A stretch of 64,000 bases of DNA from Bacteroidales bacterium (lineage in GTDB: Bacteria; Bacteroidota; Bacteroidia; Bacteroidales; Muribaculaceae): positions 1 to 64,000 of the forward strand of contig SFEA01000008.1 in NCBI GenBank assembly GCA_004557385.1, in the 5' to 3' direction. The position numbers and the translations under genes are program-made. Position 1 is the stretch's first letter. The number at the start of each line of letters is the position of its first letter. Positions 27,101 to 35,055 of the stretch are shown piece after piece. The notes beneath the pieces were generated by a model, which was not told where the DNA came from, made no database searches, and saw nothing but the letters and a program-made list of their open reading frames with translations.

Positions 27101-30100
27101 GATGTTGGCTTGTGCTTTGAGGGCAGCGCCTATGTCGTCGCTCTGCGCCGCGCCGTGCTGTCCACCGTCAAGGAATTCTGCAACATCCTCGGGGAGAGGT
27201 GGCAGCTGACCGTTGTTTGGCAATTCCGAGCCGAAGCAAACATAAGCGTCGGCACCGATGTCAACAGTGACGATTTTCGACTTAAAGTCGACAAACTTAA
27301 AGTAGCAACGCTTATCTTTATCGGGGTGACCTATCCAAACATACCAGTCGGGGCGCTTCAAGTCGCGTCCATCTTTGCGGAAAGTAACCTTCAGCGAAAG
27401 TTCAATGTGCACCTTGCCAAAAGCGCAACTGGTCTTGTCGCCGCCTTTCACACCTTCCAGGCCTCCCGACCCAGAGGCATTGTTCTTATTAGTATCGCCC
27501 ATAACATTACCCACGGCATCGGCACTGAATTCGTTGATATATCCCTGGAACTGATTGTTTAGCTTCTGCAACTCGCCAGTGACGTTTTGCAAGCCCTCCA
27601 ATGCCATACCTGCACCGCAATCGGCAGAGAAGTCGACAGTCACGTCAAATTTGAAGTATTTGTCAACCGGTGTGTTCTCGTAGACGAATGTCACACCAGC
27701 GTCGATGATACCGGCACATTTCACGTCGCCGGTAAACTTAAATGTGGCAAGCTTGCCATTGTAGATGAGCACCGTAGACCCGAAGTAGCCGTCGAAAGTA
27801 GAGCCGTCGCCCATCTTCACGCCCAAGCCAAGCACCACGCCGTTGCATCCCTCAAGGGGCTCAGCCGAGTAGTCGTCTTTGCTTTCGGTGTTCTTGCGGC
27901 GGGCATTCAGATAGAAACCTCCCACCACATCATATAGTGTAACCGGCGTGAATTCCATCTTTTTGCTGGAGAGCAGGAAATATCCCCATGAGAACGAGCC
28001 ATCTTCGCCGCTGCGCTTCTCCTCGTAGAAACCGCCTTCGCCGTCGAGATGGAGCAGGTCAACAAGGTCGATTTTGAGCTTACCACCGTATCCGCTGCGC
28101 GTTTCGGTATCAACGATGTCGAGCATACCGCTGATTTCAAGCTGGTTGGTCTTGACTCCAAGGCGAATTTGATTGAATTTAACGTCCTTGAAAGCGATTG
28201 ATGCATTGCTGATGTCGTCAAGTCCGGAGATTTCCGATTGTATTTCAATAGTGGTTCCACCCTTGATTTCCAAACCGGCATCGAGGGTGATGTCGCCACC
28301 GAATACAGCCGAAACAAGTGCGCTTGTGCCGCTGCCTTTTTCAACCTTCAGCCCATAGTCGGTGAGGGTGAAGGTGAACGGGCCGATTTTTTTCTCGGGA
28401 GAAGCATAACCCCAACGGCCCCAGCTTAGATAAATCTTGTTCTTGTCGCCAAAGACATAGGTTGTATCGGTATTCCACCAGTGGGCAGTCATTTCGTTTT
28501 CCTTCTCGCGGCGCTTTTCCTGAAGCTTCTGGTCGTCATATTTTGTATTCCAATTCTCGTTGTTTGCCAGACGCATGCGGCAGAACTTGATGCCGGGCAT
28601 GTGCAGGTCGAATGGGAGTTTTTTGAGGACGCTGTTTATCTTATCTGCGCCTACGATGTCAACCGTGCCGCCAACACACAGCTCTACGTTGGTGACGGTT
28701 TCTTCCTTGATGTCGCCATTATATTTGTCGTAGGCTTCCACGAGGAAGTAGGTAAGTGCATTTTCGAGCGTGAGTTCGCCGAGCATAAAGTCGAAATTGA
28801 GGTCCTCATCCTCAATCTGACGGGAGCGGAATACGTAAGCAAAACCTTTCTTTTTCTTGTCGTTGTCCAGAACGCTGAGCGGGGCTATATTACAGTCGTA
28901 AAGTATTTCGCCCTTGAACAGCGGAATCTCAAGCTTGCCATCGAAGGCAAACTTGCGGAAGTCGTTCTGCTGTACTTTCACATATATGTGGTCCATCGAG
29001 AAGGCAAACCCGCCAATGGTGCCGTTGTCACCAGCCCTGTAGTTTACCAAATCCTCAAACCCGGCATTCATGGTTATACCGGATTTGTCGACAATCATAT
29101 CAGTAATCGACATCTTGATGCGGTCCTTGCCGTTGATTGACATTGATTCGGGAAGCGACATTTCAATGCTTGGGATATACATACCCATCCAAGCGTTGAT
29201 AGTGTTTCCTTCCAAACCGATTTCAGTCCATTTGTAGTCTTCAGGGAATACCGACGAGCCGCATTGCGGATGATTTTCGGTTTTCGAATAGTCGATTATT
29301 ACGTCAGTGTCGCCAAACGTGAAGCCTGGAGCACCTTCAGCCTCAAACGTGTCGAGGTGGCCTTTTGCTGTCCAGTCGTCCCAGTTCTTTATTTTGGCTT
29401 GCAGTCGCAGTTTCGGGTTCTCTTCCGATACCTTGCCTTCCACTACCTTCTTGAGGTTTGGCAATGTCATCTCAAAGTCGGCGCTGAGGGCGGCAAACTC
29501 GCCACCGCTCCAAATCACGAAGCAACCATCCTGCGGCTCTACGATGTCGGACGGAGCCTTGAATGTGAAGTCGAAATCGCTCTTGGGGTCCTTCACGGTG
29601 AAGTCTTTGAGCAACGCCACGGTGCCGCCTTCGGGAATCAGGCTTTCGGGGCTGATGCAAAGGCGTGGGGCACCGAACACCAAAATCTCGTTTTCGGTTA
29701 CTTTGGTATCACCAATAACGAATGTGCCAATGAGGTCCATTGTGGCATATTCCGGGGTGAACTTCATCTTGGTGATTTGCATATTCACCGGCGAAGGATT
29801 GTATTTCTCGGGAATTTGCAACGGGAAGCCGATAGGACCACCGGTCAAGAAGTTTTCAGCCTTTGCCAAACTTTGGGTTACCTCGGAGTAATATTCGCCA
29901 ATGTGAAGGCTTTCAGCCAGACCCTTGACGCGTTTGTCAGCCTCGCCCTGAAGTTGTTCGGCGTATGGGATGTTGGCATCGCCGATAAGGTTGTCGATAC
30001 CCCAATCGGAGAATAGCTTGTCGACAACCTCAGTTGATGTCATCTTGTTGTTCGGTCCGCCCCAAGTCTCCACGAGGCCGGCAATCACTCGATTGTCGGT

Positions 30101-33040
30101 GTTTACAACGAGCGAATCGAACTGAACTTCAAGTTTCCAGTCGATGCCAATAGGCGACCATGGCACATGGCCTTTGCCTTTGAACACACCAGGCGCTTTG
30201 TCCTCGAGCTCGCCGTCGAGAACAAGGTCGTATTCGCCGATTTTAACGGTTGTACCTTTCAAGTCGGCAGCCTTTCTTGTGGTGAGCTGCTTGTTAGTGA
30301 ACTTCACTCGGCTCTGGCAGTTGTAGTAATCGCGACTGATGAGGTCGGCAAGTGCAAAGGTGACTACATTTATAGAGTCGTTTTTGAATACGGTGGTTGT
30401 ATCATTCGTTGCGTGTGGCACAACGCGAATCATACAATAGGAGTTGGTAACCACCTTATCCTTTATGTCATCCCAATGAATGGTGTCGTTCAGCTCGGTT
30501 ATGTTGCCGAGCTTGTGCACCGGCTCTTTTTCGAGCATTTCACTGCGCGAGCAGTAGCCATCGGCAGCGTAGAATTCCACATCGTAGGCAAATTTCACCG
30601 AATCGGCATCGATGGCGCCGAAGCCACCGAAATAAGCCGGGCGGCGCCAGCTCACTGCGATGTCGGAATTGATGAACTTCTTGCGGCAGCCTTCCTCGTC
30701 GAGGAACGCGGGTTCCACCAGACGCGGATTCTCGAAATTGTTGAGAGTGTCGGAATATTCAATGCGGCCCATCGAGCCGGAGTTGGTGAAAGCAACCACC
30801 GACGGCACCGAACGTCCGTTGTTGTCGTAGACGTAGTGCTTGCCAACAACCGTAGTGTCGGGGCGGGCATACACGCGCATCACATAGATGCGTGTGGTGT
30901 CGATTTCGTCGGCAACTTCATGAGGCAGCACAAATCGGGTGCCGGCGATGCCTTTGCGCTCGTAAACGGCAGGAAGTTCCTCCACGGCTCGTTGCACGTC
31001 CTCAATGGTATTCTCGTAGTCCTCGTTTGGTTGCACTATCTTGAGGTCGTAGGAGAAGTCGACAGCCTTGTCAGTCTCGCCGCTCATCGACGGGGCTTCC
31101 CAACGAATCATTGGATACTGCAACTCCACCAGTTCGGCTCGGCTCTTCACCAGCTGTGTTTGAGGCTTAGGCTCGAGGAAGGCAGGAGCGGAATAGGTGG
31201 TTGGGCGGCCGCCTGTCGACAGGCGCACAAGGGCGGGTTTCGATTTGCCGCCGTTGCTGAGCAGCACCTTTTCCAGCTCGTCCTGCGGACCTACAAGCTT
31301 CATTTCAACCTGCATGAGATACACCTGGTTGTAGTCGCCTTCTTTAAACAGCCTGCTTGGAACATTGCAACTCGTCTCCGACATATTGCCCCAGTAATGC
31401 TCAGGCTCAAGTTCGTCGAGAGCATCCTGCATACCTTTCAGCGTATGAGGATATTCGGCAGTAGGTGCAACTATCTTCACGTTGTAGGTTACGCGTACGC
31501 CTTCGGGCAACCTGCCCTCGTCAACGGCGTATGGCGACCACGAGATAGTAGGCGACTCCATATAGAGAGTCTCAACTTTGTCGCCAATCTCACCGTCGAT
31601 TTCGGTAACGGGTTTTGGAGTGGTGAATTGAGGTGGACGGACAATCGACTTCGATACAGTGAATAATATAGGTTTCGAATGTCCTTCGTCTTCGAATTCA
31701 AAACGCTTCCAAGCGTAGGCTGCCGTGTCGGGGCATCCCACAACTTCAAGCAGATAAGCCTTTCCGGTCTCGAACTTTTTGAGGTCTTCATCAGGAATAC
31801 GGAACTCCGAACCCGTCAACGCATACGCGCCCACAATCGCCTCGCCTTCGGCAAGGGCTGCACGCATTCCTTCCTCGGTCATGTCGTAGTTGCTAAGGAA
31901 GTCTACGATGCGCACGTTGTACTTGAAGCTTACGCTTTTCGACACGTCGCCCGAGCGCACAGGCGCTTTCCAGCGCACAGTGGGGTCGAGAGGCGAAATC
32001 ATCGACAATTTGTTGAGAGCATCTGTAGGCTCAGGCTTCACAATTGTCGGTGCTGTATAGTGTGTTTTTATGACGGCACCTTCATAGAAGTCGGTCATTT
32101 TGAAAAGGCGAATCTCGCTTTTGCCGCCGTTTTCGAGCTTTATGAAATCGAGACTGCCCTCCTGAGTGGCGTTGGAATGAACCGTAACCTGTGCTGCGTA
32201 GGTTGTTCCCTCGCAGAAGTATTTTGTCACGTTAATTGGCAAGATGCACTGAGGCGAAGTCAAGCCCTTTACCTCATAAAATGTAGGACCATACTCCATC
32301 AAGTAATTGGGGTCCATACCCACGGGGGCTTCAATTACCTTGAAGTCGTAGGTATAGCTGCGCGCCTGTGGATTGCAGTTGACAACAGGCGCCATCCACT
32401 GGAACATGGGCGATTGAGCCGAAACCGTATATACCAATGCGCCATAGTTGGCGTCCATGCCACTGTGAGTGAACGGATTCACCCACATTGGCGCTGAAGC
32501 ATTGTAGCACACTTGAAAAGTGCACTTGCTCAGCGTAGGGTTATTGATGATTTGCGGAGACTGATTCGAAGGGTCCCAGCGATAGACGTGCAGGGTGAGT
32601 TCATACATTCCCTCCGGAAGCAAGCCGAATGAGCTACTCAAAGCGTTGTCAAACAGCGACTGCGGCATCGAAATGGTGTTGAAAGGCACATGGTTGAACA
32701 GCGTGCGCATCTCCACCGCATTCAGCGCCTTCATCTGACCCGGATTGAGAACCATCGGAGCCTTGGGGATATACGGCGTGCCGGGAACATATATTTCAAA
32801 GTTGTCGGAACCTGACAACTGTGTGAGTCGCACACCGAAATAAATGTTCTGTTGCTCTTGAGTGTTGTTTTGAACAGAGATACTGAAATATTGCCCTGGA
32901 TTACTCAAATAATACGCTACATGAGGCGGCAATATCTGCCTCATGGGGTTGACATTGACCGATACCTCTTGTGCCCTTGTCGACAACACTGTCAAAAAGG
33001 CTGCTATAACGATTGAAATATATTTGATAGACTTCATCAT
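24155..33040 (-). CDS. giant secreted protein (2961 aa) with TANFOR-like N-terminal region
   Basis: The largest gene of the window. The signal peptide is in MMKSIKYISIVIAAFLTVLS followed by TRAQE. Residues 30-300 resemble the region of very large Bacteroidetes proteins annotated as TANFOR-domain proteins (recognised from memory). A segment around 182-290 (APMWVNP, FQWMAPVV, YDFKVIEAPVG) is homologous to the small protein at 41679. Four repeats of about 130-150 residues follow, each with a motif like PKPQTQL and a WxxP strand (PTVRWKAP, PTISWSP, PMIRWEAP, IAVSWRRP). The middle 1500 residues are beta-rich and unrecognised. No Por-type tail is seen. It is flanked by the barrel gene (49 bp) and the fibronectin-III gene (30 bp). 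Confidence 0.8.
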   Translation of the reverse strand: MMKSIKYISIVIAAFLTVLSTRAQEVSVNVNPMRQILPPHVAYYLSNPGQYFSISVQNNTQEQQNIYFGVRLTQLSGSDNFEIYVPGTPYIPKAPMVLNPGQMKALNAVEMRTLFNHVPFNTISMPQSLFDNALSSSFGLLPEGMYELTLHVYRWDPSNQSPQIINNPTLSKCTFQVCYNASAPMWVNPFTHSGMDANYGALVYTVSAQSPMFQWMAPVVNCNPQARSYTYDFKVIEAPVGMDPNYLMEYGPTFYEVKGLTSPQCILPINVTKYFCEGTTYAAQVTVHSNATQEGSLDFIKLENGGKSEIRLFKMTDFYEGAVIKTHYTAPTIVKPEPTDALNKLSMISPLDPTVRWKAPVRSGDVSKSVSFKYNVRIVDFLSNYDMTEEGMRAALAEGEAIVGAYALTGSEFRIPDEDLKKFETGKAYLLEVVGCPDTAAYAWKRFEFEDEGHSKPILFTVSKSIVRPPQFTTPKPVTEIDGEIGDKVETLYMESPTISWSPYAVDEGRLPEGVRVTYNVKIVAPTAEYPHTLKGMQDALDELEPEHYWGNMSETSCNVPSRLFKEGDYNQVYLMQVEMKLVGPQDELEKVLLSNGGKSKPALVRLSTGGRPTTYSAPAFLEPKPQTQLVKSRAELVELQYPMIRWEAPSMSGETDKAVDFSYDLKIVQPNEDYENTIEDVQRAVEELPAVYERKGIAGTRFVLPHEVADEIDTTRIYVMRVYARPDTTVVGKHYVYDNNGRSVPSVVAFTNSGSMGRIEYSDTLNNFENPRLVEPAFLDEEGCRKKFINSDIAVSWRRPAYFGGFGAIDADSVKFAYDVEFYAADGYCSRSEMLEKEPVHKLGNITELNDTIHWDDIKDKVVTNSYCMIRVVPHATNDTTTVFKNDSINVVTFALADLISRDYYNCQSRVKFTNKQLTTRKAADLKGTTVKIGEYDLVLDGELEDKAPGVFKGKGHVPWSPIGIDWKLEVQFDSLVVNTDNRVIAGLVETWGGPNNKMTSTEVVDKLFSDWGIDNLIGDANIPYAEQLQGEADKRVKGLAESLHIGEYYSEVTQSLAKAENFLTGGPIGFPLQIPEKYNPSPVNMQITKMKFTPEYATMDLIGTFVIGDTKVTENEILVFGAPRLCISPESLIPEGGTVALLKDFTVKDPKSDFDFTFKAPSDIVEPQDGCFVIWSGGEFAALSADFEMTLPNLKKVVEGKVSEENPKLRLQAKIKNWDDWTAKGHLDTFEAEGAPGFTFGDTDVIIDYSKTENHPQCGSSVFPEDYKWTEIGLEGNTINAWMGMYIPSIEMSLPESMSINGKDRIKMSITDMIVDKSGITMNAGFEDLVNYRAGDNGTIGGFAFSMDHIYVKVQQNDFRKFAFDGKLEIPLFKGEILYDCNIAPLSVLDNDKKKKGFAYVFRSRQIEDEDLNFDFMLGELTLENALTYFLVEAYDKYNGDIKEETVTNVELCVGGTVDIVGADKINSVLKKLPFDLHMPGIKFCRMRLANNENWNTKYDDQKLQEKRREKENEMTAHWWNTDTTYVFGDKNKIYLSWGRWGYASPEKKIGPFTFTLTDYGLKVEKGSGTSALVSAVFGGDITLDAGLEIKGGTTIEIQSEISGLDDISNASIAFKDVKFNQIRLGVKTNQLEISGMLDIVDTETRSGYGGKLKIDLVDLLHLDGEGGFYEEKRSGEDGSFSWGYFLLSSKKMEFTPVTLYDVVGGFYLNARRKNTESKDDYSAEPLEGCNGVVLGLGVKMGDGSTFDGYFGSTVLIYNGKLATFKFTGDVKCAGIIDAGVTFVYENTPVDKYFKFDVTVDFSADCGAGMALEGLQNVTGELQKLNNQFQGYINEFSADAVGNVMGDTNKNNASGSGGLEGVKGGDKTSCAFGKVHIELSLKVTFRKDGRDLKRPDWYVWIGHPDKDKRCYFKFVDFKSKIVTVDIGADAYVCFGSELPNNGQLPPLPEDVAEFLDGGQHGAAQSDDIGAALKAQANIKKKFDAMSIDLGGGVMLGASVWGKIKFDLGLIYGKLGAEAGVDVVVAKLASNAACTNLGRAPGFTGAGGSRWYARGQLYAYLYAKFGFHIYLGFWNGDIDLVDCGIGGVLKCALPSPNYFEGKARIKIRLLGGLVNLNKKFTFECGDYCQLFMGNALDNYELFETPSIGTKDNEEFADACRNQAEGKANAGVDESSANPYEYDAKKIASPYFITNAEVNRDISIVDPTALDMVENTSNIENDEEKNSRANRKFRFICVKQKATVYTYDSYENMGTWETVANDTTKVFKAKNYNTREEYPLTYTGQKVILDGFKPEPGKYYYIEFIGSSKEFRGGAYVDPETWDETQHKYVNKLWQQTRGFFFKTSDPLPDSYYENLEELQPIAKLAFPCYYTTDGPQLITGKPAKGKPFIPKCPVQDAKAPVISLDGKYKDRMFKNGSLQWVIYRSGERVDSVANTWIENDSVSILTPEREFNITRNGQYNIVLKHIYNRLETTTGWFEVLNVQRNFADKAAAEKYANSWAEQKYGLAALVKGASIQIEVKPALNQIGKTASSLGGLRSASTTKSSGSPYIVRVLHYEKGDVVRQAENVLYNQWATVNTISEIGPNSIYVDNSKGYGANGYGYGYYGDWFAGEVMTGINIPGAEKSKLSDWTLTGDASIDGANAKPAYVTVNGVNQPYLTSKPQTYLSFISNYFFVGGYPVNYSRYDLNITTSESLFIDSSMGTFQGRLFDANKYLSNQLLNNQITVREAEIERLFYPKYDYFVEREVYYPLHYQSTDSMAVYLYAEQQPNFMNSGVQEFFCTSPKGYKERLRLVNETCSNLWAYMSEMLLFLSNDSEDEIKTWLNANAGYNRYSYNKQFDSFQVYFPNYQYGILCCSRPNGKRDIHRAVKVNNEAYRHKRISKGEYAPYLYELCKYDGDLWYDSTRALKNIKSMTFKRYRCNAWNFNRNTWTAFNDAAVPAGKFNAALCDTKVIEDPFKE

Positions 33041-33089
33041 AATGTTGTCTTTTTTATCTGGAATAGTTTTTCAGTGAATCTCAGTTTAT

Positions 33090-34832
33090 TTATTTCTTGG
33101 CTTTCTTCTTGAGATGAAGAAGCTGGAACGTGTATACATAGTTTAACGACAGGCGTATGTCGGTTGCGTCGAGGCTTGAGCGTGTTTGCGTGGGATTGAC
33201 ATCGCCATATTTGCTGAACGATGCCGAGGCGCTGAATGAATGGGCTTGCTTAATCGAATATGATGCACTCATATCAAACGCCAACGACAGATTCTTTGAT
33301 GTGTATTGCACATGGTTGTAGCACAACGACACGCTTGCCGATACGTTAAGGTTCTTGTCCTTCAGGAAACCTCGTCCGGTAGACAACGACGTTACTACCG
33401 ATGTGTATTTTGAATTGAATCCTTTTGACTGTTGCAAGCTCGACGACAAACCGAAATCCATTTCCCATGGCTTAACGCCCAGATTATACGATGCTCCGAG
33501 AGCCATAGTCTGCACATCGCTCATTCCGATGTTAAACCGGTTGTGGTCGATGTTTTCGGTATAGTTGGCTGACAACGAAACCGAATGGTCGAAGTTCTCG
33601 CCCGAGCGTGAGTATGATGGCATGATTGTGAAAGAGCGCAGTTCGCGATTTACGCGAGTTGTATCGTTCACCACCGACGCCCCATCGTCCTGACGTTGCA
33701 GATAGCCATTAAACATTCCGGAGATGCCAAACCCGCAGGTGTGGTTATACGATGCCATTGCCGAGTAGACGTATCCGTTGTTTGTGTAAAGTTGTTTTTT
33801 CGACAAATTGTCGTTCTGCATCGAGAAATTGCCTGACAGACTTATTCGCCTAAAAAGCAAGGTACTTAGCGACGCGCCCAGGCTCTGATAGTTGTTTGAT
33901 GTGTAATAAGTGCCCAGCGAGACGTAATCGGGCTGGATAATCTTATAGAATATCGAACCGTTGATGCCAGGGAACGAGAATCCCAACGACGCATCGCCTG
34001 CGAACCGTATGCGGGAGGTGTAGCGCGCCTCAAATATTTTGTCGAAGCGAGTGGCTTCTCCAACCTCCACTTTAGGCGACTCGCGGTCGGCAGTGAAGGC
34101 TGATGTAGCACCGTTGACCGTCAGCGACAAAAATTTCTTTAGACTTACTCGTCCTTTGATGCCCACAAGCAGGTTTTCTTGCGGACGATTGTCGCGCTGC
34201 CAAAATTCGTCGATGGTGTTCGGACGGTCGTATGCACGCAACAGGTAGATGTCAATGGTATTTCCGCCCTTACCGTAACCGGCGCTGAAGCCCCAGCCTA
34301 CGCGTTCATATTGCGGATTGCGCGGATTAGGGTCCTCGGGATTGTCGTTGATTGCCTTGCGCAATATGCCGTAGAAGGCTGACGTGCGGAACTTGGGACC
34401 ATTATACTCCAATCCCACACCGTTGAACGACATATTAAGGATGTAGGAATTGAATGGCATTGTCGACCTGCCCAAATGCGCCTTGAAATATTTATAGCTC
34501 GGCGATATGTTGAATGAAATTTGAGGATAGCTGAAACTCGTGTTGTTGTTTGAGTAATAAACAGCAAACGGAAACGAAAATCCGTAGATATTAATGTTCA
34601 TATTGGCAAAAAAGCTATTGCTCAGAGGCGAAGCATAGCCCGACCCCATCGAGGAATGATAATAGGTGTTGTTGGTTCCTATCGAACCCGAAATAATCAG
34701 TGGGTCACTCTTGCCTATTTGTGAAATGTCCTGTGCATAGATGGTAGCCGTTCCGCATAATGCCACAATAAAGACTGTGGCGACGATGCGCTTCAGATAC
34801 GAGGTGACACTATGTGGATTGCTTTTTCGCAT
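33090..34832 (-). CDS. outer-membrane beta-barrel protein
   Basis: A 580-aa exported protein whose body is a regular series of amphipathic strands rich in aromatic and serine/asparagine residues (SGSIGTNNTYYHSSMGSGYA, SASVSLCYNHVQYTS), ending in a strand DIRLSLNYVYTFQLLHLKKK. This pattern is that of an outer-membrane barrel; I do not recognise a named family. An ATG eleven codons upstream is in frame, but the signal peptide (VTSYLKRIVATVFIVALCG, cleaved near IYAQ) fits the start at 34832. It precedes the giant gene by 49 bp and could be its export or anchoring partner (inference). Confidence 0.72.
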   Translation of the reverse strand: MRKSNPHSVTSYLKRIVATVFIVALCGTATIYAQDISQIGKSDPLIISGSIGTNNTYYHSSMGSGYASPLSNSFFANMNINIYGFSFPFAVYYSNNNTSFSYPQISFNISPSYKYFKAHLGRSTMPFNSYILNMSFNGVGLEYNGPKFRTSAFYGILRKAINDNPEDPNPRNPQYERVGWGFSAGYGKGGNTIDIYLLRAYDRPNTIDEFWQRDNRPQENLLVGIKGRVSLKKFLSLTVNGATSAFTADRESPKVEVGEATRFDKIFEARYTSRIRFAGDASLGFSFPGINGSIFYKIIQPDYVSLGTYYTSNNYQSLGASLSTLLFRRISLSGNFSMQNDNLSKKQLYTNNGYVYSAMASYNHTCGFGISGMFNGYLQRQDDGASVVNDTTRVNRELRSFTIMPSYSRSGENFDHSVSLSANYTENIDHNRFNIGMSDVQTMALGASYNLGVKPWEMDFGLSSSLQQSKGFNSKYTSVVTSLSTGRGFLKDKNLNVSASVSLCYNHVQYTSKNLSLAFDMSASYSIKQAHSFSASASFSKYGDVNPTQTRSSLDATDIRLSLNYVYTFQLLHLKKKAKK

Positions 34833-34995
34833 TGTGATGTTTGGATATATATGTTGTTTTGCCAAAGGCGAATTTTCTAATTTAGGGGCTTTAAAAAAGC
34901 GGTAGTTGCTGAACCAATTGTTCAGTGTGTCGATGGAGAGGTTTTTAAGGAGTATATATTGTTTTGTATTCAGTCTTTTGTTCTGATGAAAGAAA

Positions 34996-35035
34996 CACCA
35001 TAGCGCCGCGCCTCGATTGAGCGGGCGCCATGGTG
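34996..35035 (-). terminator. possible terminator after the 978-aa protein gene
   Basis: A 12-bp stem with one mismatch (34996-35007 with 35024-35035) lies 20 nt after the stop and on the minus strand is followed by TTTCTTT. It may attenuate rather than stop transcription of the genes below. Confidence 0.55.
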
Positions 35036-35055
35036 TGATATAGATGATTATAGAA

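Noticed and set aside
30167..31666. 499-codon plus-strand open frame opposite the giant gene
   Set aside because: Antisense shadow: His/Val-rich composition, no start context or family, and fully inside a well-supported gene.
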